Positions 1-14,300 of a stretch of DNA of 64,000 nt are shown here, piece after piece; the stretch's first letter is position 1, and the number at the start of each line of letters is the position of its first letter. Both the position numbers and the translations under genes were made by a program. The notes under the pieces were generated by a model. That model did not search any database and was not told the origin of the DNA. It saw only the letters and a list, made by a program, of their open reading frames with translations. Source of the DNA: Sander lucioperca (lineage: Eukaryota > Chordata > Actinopteri > Perciformes > Percidae). The stretch covers positions 42,228,174 to 42,292,173 of the forward strand of contig NC_050179.1 of NCBI RefSeq assembly GCF_008315115.2. The letters run 5' to 3'.

Positions 1-175
1 AAACTGCACACAAGCATCATGTAACACCTTAGCATAGCAGCTACAACATTAGGCTACTACGAGAAAAGGGACAGGATTAAAAGCAGCAGAGATGTGTGTT
101 TGCATGTGCGAGAGGGGATTTGGGTGTTGAAACAGCACAAGTGCGGCACGTCCGGGTCGGCGATGATGAGGTTAC

Positions 176-347
176 CTGGGCTCTCGTCCAATCAGCCTGA
201 GGTACAGATCATAGAGGAAGGCCGGAGCCTTGTGGCTCACGGCGATCCAGTACTGATTGATTAGGTGATTGGATGTGAGATTAACATTGGGCCGACGAAA
301 GGCCTGCTCAAGGGGGTTCCTCTTGAACGTGGATATTACATGGTACT
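176..347 (-). CDS. far1: far1 exon 10 (last exon in window)
   Basis: This exon is 172 nt with acceptor ttcttag and donor gtaacc. It encodes EYHVISTFKRNPLEQAFRRP, then NVNLTSNHLINQYWIAVSHK and LYDLYLRLIGREPR. This is the FAR_C region. Remaining exons must lie left of base 1. Confidence 0.92.
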
Positions 348-3300
348 CTAAGAAACAGAAGGTTGTTCAACACAAGTCATCAATCAGCAGGTATACGTTT
401 GTTTTTATGCCTGACTGCTGGCAAAATAAATCTTGTCACAACTTTTCATTGAACTGAAAATACATCTCATAGGCTGATGTTACCTTGATTTACTGCAGCT
501 AACCCAAATGTTAGTATATTATAATATATTTGTGTAATTCACAAGATAAAAACAAAATAAACAGCAATGCAATAGGATGCTAATCCAATACAAAACTACC
601 CATTTAAAGTACTGCATGTTAAAATGCCTATTGAGGGCAACTGATGCTTCTTTGATGTTTCCATTAAATACTTGAGCTTTACAACGGCATTAATTATTTG
701 GCAAAACAATTTCACCAACATTGTCTAATAGTAGCTATTCTGGAGCTTTTAAATCGGAATGGTCACATTTATTTCCCTCAGCAGATGGAGCCTAGTTTTC
801 ATAGAATTGTAGATGTTCAAGTCAACAACTGAGGCCATCGTCAAGAATTAACTTTGAACCTTAGTTGGGCAAACTATCGGCTGTAGAAGATTGATAGGGT
901 AGATATCTCCAGAATGGCAACAAAAAAAATGGTCCTTGTGTTGTGTTTTGGGCGTTTTGTCAGTTTCTGTCTAACCCCTGAAGATAATATAAAACAGGAG
1001 CTGCACAACACAAGTTTGGAGGCTGACAAAGGATGCAAACCTTAAAATATATTTTTTTTAGAGATACTTGGGCCTATCGGTGACTCAATTTCATTCACAG
1101 CATCCAAATTGCAACAAGATGACTTATGGCTGCACCACAGTGTTTACAAATTCAACTTGTAGGGCAAATCATTGTAATTACGGTAAAAAACACATGTTTA
1201 ATTCCAAACCATAACATTTTAAAAGAAACTAGTAGTTCTGTATTACCATTTCTTTATACAAGTCCAGGACTGACTACCAATCATCTGTATGTAGTTTTTA
1301 AAGGACAAGAAGTGCGATTGGTTAAACGTCTGTGGGAAATGTTCATAAGCACCTTCAACGTGTGCAAACAAAAACAAAAGGGTGGGACTCACTCTAAGAA
1401 AACTCCATATTGATCCAGTTACAAACTAGAATTCAAGAGCTCTTGGTTTGGGTGTGGCAGGCAGTGGATCAGATTACAATCATAGTATGTCATTAGGCAC
1501 AATGTTTAAACATACAAGCTGCTATTGTCAGGGGCTTTTACAGAGACTGTGTTTAAGTAACATAATATGCATCTTACCAACTTCCCCCCAGTGAAATGGG
1601 TTGATCCCACCGGTTGTGCAGTTGTAAACAAGGATGTTTTTGGACCTGTAATAGAAGGAATAGTCCAGAGAAAAACAGAATTTTGCTTTCAAAGTACAGT
1701 CAACATTTTAATACAACTTGACCAGAAGATGCATGTGAGAAGGCATGATCAAACCTGTTGAGTGCCTGTGATCCAGAGTACCAAGCTGCAGCCAGCGTGG
1801 CATTGATGACCACATCCACAGGCACCAGGTCAGCCACCGCATCATTAGACGCTCTCATTGTACGCAGGATCCCCTTACCAGCCTAGAGAAGGTGAAAGAA
1901 AGACTTCTATTGCATGGTGTTGCTATATGCCAACAATTACATTCTCAATTTTACTAAAAGGCGGCAATATGAAATCCACATTTTGCCATTTAGTTGTGAA
2001 AAGGAGGTCTTGCACTTTGATCTGACAAGCGAGACTAAAGTAAATTTTGCTTTAAACTAAAACAGCGCTGTTTACTCACGGGGCGCTTATCCACCTGTTT
2101 ATAGACAAGATGCATGCTGTACTGAGCCAGATTCAGTGTGTGTGGCACAAAGACAGAGCAAGTTTGACACTGCCATTAATTGCTCAATAATCTTGTTTTC
2201 CACTATAAAAAAAAACAAACAAAAAAACTCACTTCTTAAGTACAGAACCGATAACTCGGGACCGTATCAAAACCTCGTTTTTTTTTTTTCCAATTACCAT
2301 TTATTTCAGTACTTTTTTTTTTTAATTAACCTGTAATCATGCGTTCAGTCAAAAAGGACACAGATCTACACAATTAATTGGGAGACAGTCTGGGACATTT
2401 TCCACTGTTCCAAGAACCCAAACCACCAGTATATCCACTTCCACATATGCCATAGGACATATTGGACTCAGAAGAAAATAAATTGTCTGGTTTAAATCGG
2501 GCTCGGGCTCATAAATAGTTAATATGTCGGGCTGGGCTCGGACACAACGTGCACTAGGTTGGGTAGGGTCGGGCTTGATTTTTTGGGCCCGATCTAAGCT
2601 CTAACTTGCATCGTGTTGTGTCATAATATAGACCCAACTAATTGATGAAATAGTTGGCAACCATTTCTATAATCAATTTTATCGATTAGTTAGAAATGAG
2701 ATTCTCATTTATTTATAGGTAAAATGGGAAAAGAAGCCTTTGCTTACCTTACTTTGCTTTGATAAAAAGCTGTATAATCTGAAAGTTTGTGAACTGTTAT
2801 GTCTAGGGCTGCAACAACGAATCGATAAAATTTGATTATTAAAAAAGTTGGCAACGAATTTCATTATCGATTCGTTGTGTCACGCGACACGCCACTCAGT
2901 CGTGGAGATAAAAGCAATTGAGTTGAGTGCCGTGTGGAGCGGTGCGGAGCGAAAGAAAAAAAAAAAAGAGCAGAGCGGGGGTAGAGGAAATACGGAGAGA
3001 GACCGGAGAGACCCTTAACGTTCTGAAACACATGGCGGAGGCAGAGAAATCAGTACGACTTAAGTCATCCAAGGTGTGGGAGCATTCACACTAAATAAAT
3101 CGAAAACGTGTTAATTGCAAGATAAGCAAAAGCGACACGGCATGGCACGGGCGCACCACGGTGATGATTCAGCACCTAAAACATAAACATGTTGGAGTTC
3201 TTGATGAGGAGGAAGGGAGTTCAACAGCAGGGTAAAGTCACTACACAATCCTACTTTTGTTCCGTTTTGAAGTGAGGAACGTAATGTCCCTCCAGTGGTG

Positions 3301-6300
3301 CTGGTGTGGCGTTTACTCGTTATCCAGCTTGACAAGCTAGTGTTAGCGCGTTAACAGTAGTAAAGCAGGGGTGGTATGATTTGCAAGACTAAAGACACGT
3401 TTTTATTCACTCGCCTTTTTTGGCCCATTCATTTTTCAATCTATTGTCATGTATATATTCTTTGCTTTGTCCCATATCAGTTATTGTTGACAAATATATT
3501 TGTGTGTGTTGTTACTTACCTTTACACAACTATTAACTAAAACAAGTATGTATGCAAGTACGTATTGAGTTAGTAAATTAATGCTTTTTTGTTTTATCCG
3601 ATTCATCGATTAATCGAAAAAAATAATCGACAGATTAATCGATTATTAAAACAATCAGTTGCAGCCCTAGTTATGTCCCTATTATCTACAAATTGTGTCA
3701 ATGGAGCATCTCAAGTAAGTTGTCATTTAAACAAGTTCAAGCTCCAGGAGATTACACATCTCAGAATTTGGGTCAATAAGACCACTGCATTTGTACATAA
3801 ACTTTCTTGATGCAGCTTGGTGTCAAATAGATGACAAAGAAAAAAGTATTGGTCAAAAAGAACAGACAGGGTCTCATTACTGAATGTAGACCACCTAAAC
3901 AGTTTGTCAATACTTACTGCAATGAATATTCCACTAGGTCCATTGTAGTTGTCAATCCAACCCTGAAAGAGCAGTCAGATGAAAAGGAGCATTAAATTAG
4001 TACTGAAATGATAGGGTCCATTAATAGACATTTGTTTCCCCTTGTGCATAACTCCTGCCCATCACCTGTGAAGCATTTGAACAACATAACTTGACAGCTT
4101 TTGAATTTTCATCAGACCAGTAACTAATGGAATACATGTCAAAATTGTTTATCAAAAGTAATTTTGCTGGTCATAGTTACTCAAATGAAAGGAACTGCTT
4201 GCTTTTCTTTAGCAAGCAATTTCTATATGCGTTAACCTGTTGTTACCATCAGTGCATGGGGTCATATTGATGCAACCCTAAACCCTATATTTTACTTTTT
4301 TCCTTCAACAGGGTTAACGATGCCACAATAAGAGCCATGAAATGACAGAAGAGTTTTGAATTTCTCAAAATTTACGAAGCGCGGGCGCCTGGGTAGCTCA
4401 CCTGGTAGAGAGCGCACCCATATACAGAGGCTTAGACTAGAGGGCTGCATTGGGATTGGGTCCCGCGGGACCCAACGCAAATCTTGCGGGAGCGGGCAGT
4501 TTTAACTTTGCTGCAGGCGGGAGCGGGTGGCTAAAAAAAAACAAAAAAAAAAAAAAACACTGCGGGATTGGGATGTAGCCTGGAACCCCCCCACGCCAGC
4601 AGACACCATAGATATACATATATACTGACTGAGTATATACTGTATAGCCCATCTATGAGCAGACACCAGCGTGTCTGAGCCTCCACCGTCCACCCGCTCC
4701 CTCATCCTCTGCTCCTTCCTTCCCGTCCAACCAACAGCAGCAAGCACCTGCCTTCTTTGCCTGCATCTTCTCCCTATTAACCTATAAAATGGCGCGTTTT
4801 CTCATGCGGGACGAGAGAAGACACAAAATCAATGCATCTCTATTATTGTGCGGGCATAAATTCTCAGAGTTTTGCGGGTGCGGGCGGGAGTGGACATACA
4901 CATTGCGGGAGCGGGCGGAAGTGTAATACACACGTTGCGGGTGCGGGCGGTAATGGTCAGAAATTCGCCGGGAGCGGGTGGGAGCAGGGTGAAGAGAATA
5001 GTCCCGCGCAGGGCTCTAGCTTAGACCTCGACACAGTGGCCGTGGGTTTTGGTTCCGACCTGCGGCCCTTTGCATGACATTCCCCTTCTCTCTCCCCTTT
5101 CATGTCTAAGCTGTCCTGTCACAAATAAAGGCCTAAAATGCCAATGCTCTTTAAAAAAGAAAATTGACGAAGTGCAATTGAAGGCACCATTAGTTTAACA
5201 AAGTGACATGAATGCACCATGGAGCCCACATGCTTTTTCTTCGTATGTTTACATAACTAATTCGCAGGGTAGGCAAAATGTTGCCACAACAGTGACTTCA
5301 GGGAGGCAGGAGGATTTCTTAGTTCAGTTTTTTCTTCGCAGACTCCTGTAGTAGCTATGGTGTCTGGAAAAGTCAAGCTGCAGGCTATCGGCAAGATAAC
5401 ATTACTGTCTTAGCTGCAAGCTATTAGCCGGTTAGCTACTCTGTCCATTTCTTTTTCAGTCAGACGTGCAAAGTAGTTGGGGGGGCGGGGGGCGGAAGAG
5501 AAAAATATAATGTGGTAACTCGCAGATCCTTCTCTTGATTTCAAATGCCAAAATAATAATAAAAAAAAAAAAAGTATTTCTATTGATTGGATTTAAAATT
5601 GAATGAGTCTCTCCGAAAACTGAAATGTAATTGGTGTTGAGATCTTGCCAGCTGTCACACCAATTAATCTGGGGTGCAATGAACAATTGAAAAAGCAATG
5701 CATACTACTAGCCGAAATCACTCACTGGGAAGGGCTCTTTCCAGCTGGCTCCTACTATGGAGGGTCTGACAATGGCTACGTTGAGGTCTCCAGCCTCCTG
5801 CTGCACCATATACTCAGCCAAGGCTTTGGTGTAGGTGTAGGTGTTGGGACGCTTCCCGATCAGCTTGGGTGTCAGAGCAGTCACCAGCTCCTCATCCATC
5901 CAGCTGGACAAAGAGAATAAAAATAAAGTCTCATATTTGCTACATTTAACCACCAAAAGTAATAGAGAAATTATGTGTCTTCAACTCTGTGAAATGAAGA
6001 TTAACATTTTACATCCATGCCAACTGCTCTGTGAGGCAGTACTTAGCACAGCGGTGCTTTGAGCTAAATGCTAACATCAACATGAATGTTTGTACAAAAT
6101 GTGTGCAAATCCATTTAGTAGATGTTGATATTCCAGGTGTGAAAACTTGGACTGAACTTGTTGGTGGGACTAGAGGAAAGGTCAGGGAATCACCAAACTC
6201 ATTAGAATTTATCTTCTAGGAACTATGAGCATCTGTACGATATTTCTTGGCAATCTATTCAGAGAACAGATCTGGTGTGAACATTAATATATGAAAAACA

Positions 6301-6536
6301 TAATCATCATCACCACCACCACCACTACTACTGCTGCTACTACAGTATTGTAACAAATTACACAAACTGAAGTGCACACCGACCATGGCTCTACCACTCT
6401 CAAAATGTCAAAGCCTCGTAAGCATGTTAAGAGGAACTTGGGTCTTGAGGAGCTGAAGCATGTATTAATAGACAAACTGAAACCTTCACCTACCACTTGC
6501 TAATTTATTCTGCTACGATTAACATTACCTCACTCA

Positions 6537-6572
<36 letters not shown>

Positions 6573-9500
6573 CTATATCTAAAAAGGGGCTACGCTACTC
6601 TTACAATGTAATATATAAATGTGGATTGCACTTCAACCCAGCCTTGCCATTTTCACGCAGTAGTGCGAGCGTCAAAGCTTGCGTGGCATTTAACAAGTAG
6701 TTCTAATCTACACTTAACACGCATATGCATACACGCATGCATGTTTGACAGTCCACCCGGCCGGGTGCTTGACCTTCTACTTGGTGAGATTGCATTGCTT
6801 TTGCAATTTGAAAACGGTTCCATTACATCAGTGTCGGTTTGTATATGATTAATAGTTTAGCTCTACAAGCTAGTGGTGCATTTGTCCATTTACCTTTAGC
6901 AGGGATTTAGTAAACTGCAGTGACAAATATTTTTAGTAAACTGAAACCTTCAAGAAAAAAAACTGAATTGCAAAGTTTAACCAAACCAAATAGATAGCAT
7001 GAATTTCCATCAACTTGTGATATTGAACCACAGACTCTTCTAGGACATTATACCTTTCCTGTTGACTGTTAATCACTGTCTTGTATGGACTCATTTTCAC
7101 TTATATTGGCTACATCATTTCATGAATCAATGTTAAGCTGGGTTAACTGCTGGTAAAAAATATTACACAGTTCACACAAAGTTAAGAGGAAGAGTTCGGT
7201 TTGAACTGCAGCTAAGAGCAAGCAGCAAAAGTAACACTGCATCACTATGAATGTTAAATGTTCTACATAGACAACTCTGCATTCAGCTAGGTCTGGATTT
7301 CCCCTCAAAAAAGGTACATTTTGTTGAAATCCAACAGTCAAACCCAGAACGTTGGCTCTGCAAACATCTATCCAAGTTCCCTCAAAAGCTGGATGCTACT
7401 ATGTATACAATCCCTCAGAATCATCCACTAATATCTACTCACTCCGTAGGCTTCTGCTGTTTTACTAATCCAACTCAGCTTCTACAACATAAGTGCTACT
7501 AAGCAGCAGTTTACTCTACGGCCATGGCTAAGCTGGCATGCTCAGTGTATCACTGACAATCTTAAAGTGCCCATATTATGAAAAAAATAAGATTTGGGGT
7601 ATTCTTTTGTGTCTCTGGTGCTTCCACACGCATACAAACTTGGAAAAAAAAAAACATCCATGCTGTTTTGAGTGAGATATGGGTTTCTCAATGTTTTTAA
7701 AGCGAGTTTGCTAGATTAGTTTATATTTTTTGAAAATGCTTAGTTTTAGTTTAGTTTTTATTAGTTTAGTTTTTTTGTAATATGGGTTATTTGTCAGGGG
7801 ATTCAAAAAGATCAGAAAAAGCATTGTGTAATAATAACTCAACAAAAACATCATACAATTTTAGAAATATGTATTCACAATGTATTCAACAATAACACCA
7901 GTACATAAAATGTACAGTCTACACAAGACGCAGTATGTGCAAAATGTGTAACTGACGTGTTCCAGGAAAAAAAACTAAACAGCCAACAGACTAAAGAAGA
8001 CATACATGAACAGGTGTTTTCAACTTTGGTTCGAGTAAAGTGGCGAACTTTTAGAGGTCAGTCGAGTCACACAGTTGTGTAGACATATCAATCGACATAG
8101 TAACCCACGCTTCCTCCCGCTTTTGGTGTTCCTGCGTATTTACTAACCGGGTCGCCGGTGAAAGCCCTCCTGTAGTGTTCTCTCTCCTGCTGTTGTCTCC
8201 GTCCTGTATCCATACATCCATGCCCTGTATTCATACATCAATACCCTGTACCCATACATCCATGCCCGTAACGTTACCGGGGTTAGCTTCCGTTTCAGGG
8301 AAAGGGGGCTTTGCTTTCTCCTTTACCTTGTTAAGGTAAGCTAGGTTAGCCTCCTAGCTTGTGTACGCTTCTCAAATGTACTTTCAAATTCGTGGGATTT
8401 TTCCCTGTAATAAATTGTCCACATATTTTACCACCTTCCACTGCAAGGCGCTTTTATCTGACAGTCATAATCAAATAAGTGCCGCTTTCTTCCAACTTTC
8501 GGTACCGCTATGCCAGGCGAGAGGCACGGAGCCACAGACATGTTCAATTTGACGTGGAATGTCGGAATTTCTGGATTCCCAGTCGGAAACTACACGTCTA
8601 CGGGAAATGTCATGGTCGGAGAGATATAACGTTATTTGCTCTACGAAAGATCGACAAAGACGAAAACTAAGGACATTTACTCAATTTTATTTTAGTTAGT
8701 TTTGCAAACAGACATTACAGTTTTAGTTTAGTTATCGTTTTTTTGTAATGCCTCGTTTTTATTTTTATTTCAGTTAACGACAATGTTTTTTCCCACCTAG
8801 TTTTCATTATTATAACCTTGGTGTGCGCTAACCACTTTACCTAACACCACATCAGCTAACTGTTTCTCCAACTTCAGTCAGTACAAGGCAGGATTAGCCG
8901 GGAGACTTCTTCTAAACGAGGGCGCACTTCCAACTTTGCGTGGAATACCTGCAGACGAGGGACATGTAAGTAGTTCTATACAATTTATTTTGTAGATTAG
9001 GGTGAACTTGTATGTGTTTTGCCATTGAGAACGAGGTGGCTAACCGCTAGCTTCTAGCTAGTAGCTACTGCGCAGTACCTAGCTACTGCGCACGTGCGAC
9101 TCCCAACAAAGATGGGATAGAAGTGTGATGCCTCACTCTGTTACTAAAACTGACAGCTCAACACAGGGTGAAAAGAGGAGTTGCAGCAATGTGCAGTACA
9201 ACAAAAATATGGTGTTTTTTGAAAATTAAACCCATGTAAACCTATGTAAACCCATGTAAACCTATACTGGTACAACCTCAAAATACAATTATGAACCTGA
9301 AAATGAGCATAATATGAGCACTTTAAGACATTCCTATTTGCTTTTCATGCATCTAGCAACTCAAAGAAATTAAGCATCCTCTTAAAAACCAACAATATTC
9401 CCATGTTACTGTATAATAATGCCAAAAATACCATCCACACACACAAATAAACAAGGCAATCCAAAACACCACAACAGTTGATTAACTGTGCAATAGCCAT

Positions 9501-11272
9501 TCGTTGGAAAAGGTGCTGATCAACTTACTCCAGAGAATCGATGAGTCTGCGGTAGTCTACAGGGGGAGGGTATACAATTTCCTCAATGAGCTCTCGATCA
9601 CAGTTGGCATAGGCTGTGGAAACATGAAGGAAGACCTCCAGGTGCTTCATCCTGTGGGCGAGTGCCAGCATCTTCTGGGTGGCCAGGACATTCAGCTGCA
9701 TTGCATCTCTGAGGAGGAAAAGGAAGTCAATAAAGTTTGACCTATTCAGTGGATGAAATGAACTGACCAAATACAGTGTGAACAGTTTTATATTCTTCAG
9801 TTATTTGTATTAGCAATGGGGGACTAAAAACAGAATGTTTTGGCGTCTGAGTGAGGTCAGAACCTGCAAGATAAGATGGATACCAATCTAATGTCTCGAG
9901 CTAGGATTTGGTTAGCCTAGCATAAATACTGGAAACTGGGAGAAACTGCTAGCCTGGCTAAAACCTCTACCGGAAGCTTAAGCTACAGATTACCGATTAC
10001 GATCTTGTTTGTTATACATGGAAACTCATTTATAAAAGTTACATTGTATAACTGTTTAATTATGAACAGCCATAAATGGGCAACACCCATAAATTACAGT
10101 CTCCTGCCCGCTAATCATTCATTTGACGGAGTAAAATACAACAGAGCATAACTATTTTCTAATTAACAACATCAGGAACAAACATTGATAGACATGGTTA
10201 ACTTAAACAGGGCTCAACGCTATCGTTTTAAAGTGGTTGCCAGGCTTGGCAACCAGGCATAAGCTTTTGGTTGCCGAAATTGACAATACGGTTGCCATGT
10301 TTTAAACTGCCTATATTTGGAGCAATTAATTTCATATGTAACTATAACCTGACTCCGCCAGATGGATTTGCTCGGCATATCCAACTGGGAACTTTCCGTT
10401 GGAGAACTTTTGGGAAGGGGCTAAAATACTGGTTAGCTGATTGGATAAACCATCAGTCTATCACCACCTATGTTGGTGATAGACGGGCCAAATCAACCAA
10501 TCAGATCAACGATATATCAAACTCTTGTCGAAACCAGTCGAGAGAAGAGCAAAAACATCTTTTCCTCGGAGAAAAGCCTCCAGTGCCGTTTTTTTTAAAA
10601 TGATTGTTAACAATGTAATAACTTTTAACTACAATTACCAGTAAATTGCTGTTTAACGACAAAAACAGATGAGAAAAGGGTATTTTACAATAACTTTGAA
10701 TGCACCACCAGGTTTACCAGTTTTAAGTAAACAACCTTTATTTATGTCTGTGTGTTTTTCCAACAACAGCAGTGACCAGTGCTAGTTTGTGTCTTTTAGC
10801 TCATAGCTTTAGCGGCAGACTGTTGTACGTCCCGCTGTTGGAATCCTCTACAGTGAAATACGGTCACTCATACATCGTTTAGCTGTCAGCATTTTAACTG
10901 TTTAATCCAGTTACTGCTGTAGCTAACAATAGGCTAATGTTACCTGCTGCCAAGTGTAAGTGTTATTAGGGTTTACTAGCTTGACACGCAGCGATGCTTC
11001 TGTTGCGTCTAACGTCTGTTTTGGAGCATCAGAGAGCAGCGCAGACATTTAAGTAGCACCGTAATGAGGCACCGAAATCCGCGTTGCTATTCCGTCCAGC
11101 AGATACTGGGATTTTAACATGTGCCGTTAACGTGAACAGAAAATTGCGTTGCCTATATCTTTTCACGGCAAGGCCATGAAACAGTTCCCAATTGACTCAT
11201 CTGGTTGCCAAGGGCAACCGTTACTGTTGAGCCCTATTAAAGTGCAATTATAGATAAATAAGCATTGTACAT

Positions 11273-11303
<31 letters not shown>

Positions 11304-14300
11304 TCATGAAAAAATTAAGAGCAAAAAATGTAACAAATTAAACAGACAACTCACTTGAGTGGCTCATTAAAGCGGATGGTGGCAGCACAGTGGAAAACAA
11401 TGTTAATGTTGTCAGCCAGGATGCTCTGATCCTCTTTACTTAGATCCAGCTCTGGCTGTGTAAGGTCACTGTTCACTGCTATGATCTTCTCTGCAAAGCC
11501 TGGTTGTTCGTCTTGCAATCTCTCAAACAACTGAGTGGGGAAAAGACGTCAAAATGTCCAAGTTACAGTACATAGTAAACTGTTACGTACAATTATAATT
11601 GCAAAGTTTAAATCATTGTACAATTATTAAGTGTGCAGCAGAAAATATTTTCAAAGAAAAATCATTTCCTTACTGCTTCGTATCAGTGGTGCATGGCTAA
11701 TGGGAGACTGCCCTACTTTTCATCTAATCATCCGGCAACAGATCCTAGCTCTCTACATTCCTCTTAATCTAGAAACGATGATGCAAGCAAGGCCAACCTA
11801 CAGCGGCTGGTGACCGGAATTGGCAGATTTCCACGTGAGCAGCCATGACCGGCCGATCAGTTTGACATATGCCGATTGTATGCCGGTCAAATGCACTCGG
11901 GCGCCGCATGATTTACATTGCGTAACATCAGCATCAGTCTGCTCTACTGATCTTACGCGAACGGTCAGCCGCTCTCTCTCTCTCTCTCTCTCTCTCCCCC
12001 TCTGAGGCTGAACAACTGGAACATGAAAACCGCACTCACGTGGGTCCTGTGAAATATGACAGCTACAGTTTATCGGAAAATAGCGTTGGGTACTCTGAAT
12101 TTGATGAATTTACTGTTTATCAGACCCCAGATGAGACAAGCGTTTAGTTTTGTTGCTAAACTGTAAAATGAGCGGTGATGTTAAAATCATCTTTTCAGGT
12201 AACGGCACCCAGGGTACCGTCTATTTGCTGGATTGTTGCGAGGTAACCGTCGGTAGCTAACGTTAGCAGATAAGCCCGTTGACAGCAACGGTAGGCTATT
12301 GTTCATAGTTATGCACAATGACAAAGCAAACTTACTAAAAAGGAACTAAACGCTGCTTTCAGGTAATGTTACTGTTGACGTTCAAACAGTGAGCGCTTGT
12401 TTAGCCTGGCTGGACATGTGGCAGATGAGAGAAGAAACAGACTTATCTGGTGACAAAGCAGAAATGCTTCGGTTTGCAAAGGAAAACTTGCCATTGATGT
12501 ACAAGTGATTGTAATAGGCCTGTGTGTGTTTTGAGAGATATCTTTATACTGCCAGGCTATATTTATTTTATTTGTTATTTATATATTATTGCCATTACCT
12601 GTTTTCACACAGAAGTTTAGTTTGCTAAATATATAAAAAAAAAAAATTTAGTTGGATGTGAAAAGAAGGAAATGGTTCTTCCATAACATTGCACTTTAGA
12701 TGTGTGTGAATTTCCCACGCCAGGAGTAATTTATATATCTATTTTAGTTTAGTTAGTATTTTATAGTTCTATTTTATAGCTCTCGATTATCTGTTCAAAA
12801 AATTTTCTATGCAAAATGTTCTATTAAATAAAGATAGAAAATAAATATTTGTGCGTGATGTTAAGTAGTTAGAAAAAAATGAAATCTGAATTCGCAGGTC
12901 ACACACACACGATCATCATACAAATGTTAATATTAGTCAAAGTTAACACAAAATGCTTTGTTTTTAAAGTTTTTAAATGAAGGTTAAGGGAAAACAAAAT
13001 CCAAACCTACATGGCCCTGTGTGAAAAAGTGATTGCACCCACAACCTAATAACTGGTTGGGCCACCCTTAGCAGCAACAACAACTGCAATCAAGCATTTG
13101 TGATAACTTTCAATGAGTCTTTTATAGCGCTGTGGAGGAATTTTGGCCCACTCATCTTTGCAGAATTGTTGTAATTCAGCCACATTGGAGGGTTTTTGAG
13201 CATGAACTGCCTTTTTATGGTCATGCCACAGCATCCCAATAAGATTCAGGTCAGGACTTTGACTATGCCACTCCAAAGTCTGCATTTAGTTTTTCTTCAG
13301 CCATTCAGAGGTGGACTTGCTGGTGCGTTTTGGATCATTGCCCTGCTCAGAACCCAGGTTTGCCTCAGCTTGAGGTCACGAACAGATGGCCGGACATTCT
13401 CCTTGAGGATTTTTTGGTAGACAGCAGAATTCATGGTTCCATTTATCACAGCACGTCTTCCAGGTCCTGAAGCAGCAAAACAGCCCCAAACCATCACACT
13501 ATCACCACCATATTTTACTGTTGGTATGATGTTCTTTTTCTAAAATGCAGTGTTACTTTTACACTAGATGTAACGGGACACACACCTTCCAAAAAGTTAA
13601 ACTTTTGTCTCATCAGTCCACAGAGTATTTTCCCCAAACGTCTTGGGGATCATCAAGATGTTTTCTGGGAAAAATGAGACGAGCCTTAATGTTCTTTTTG
13701 CTCAGCAGTGGTTTTTGTCTTGGAACTCTGCCATGCAGGCCATTTTTGCCCAGTCTCTTTCTTATGGTGGAGTCATCAACCTGACCTTAACTGAGGCAAG
13801 TGTACACAAAATACTGACAGTATCATCACAAAGGATGTAGTCGATAGCTGAAAATGTGCTCCCAGAGAAAATACTGAAGAGAATTTTTCTCCGACTGACA
13901 ACCAAATTACCTATATCTGCTCGGGGGAGGTGCAAATTTTTAGTGGCATCTTCACTCCATGTTACAACAACCAGCTTGTGTTGTGCAACTGTTTTTACTA
14001 AGTTAACCTCCTGAATTCTGCTCAAACTAACAACTCACGCATAGCTGGTACCAACAGACTTCACACTCACTTAATCCTTTACCTCCTTCAAATACCCATC
14101 AGATGGTGCCACCCCATCTCTTAGGTCTCTACTCACCTTACAGTTGATCATGTCAGCAATGCGGGCCTGGGGGCTGTGACCAGCTTTCGACCTGACCATC
14201 ACGTAAACACTTTTGACTCCTGGACAGGACCTCAGCAGCTTCTCCAGCAGCACCTTTAACAATGAGCAAGTAAGAAGTACAAAAATCATATTTTCCTCTT

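Noticed and set aside
10271..10603. 110-codon plus-strand frame inside the cagggctcaac element
   Set aside because: No transposase motif or other similarity could be seen; it is compatible with chance in a repeat.
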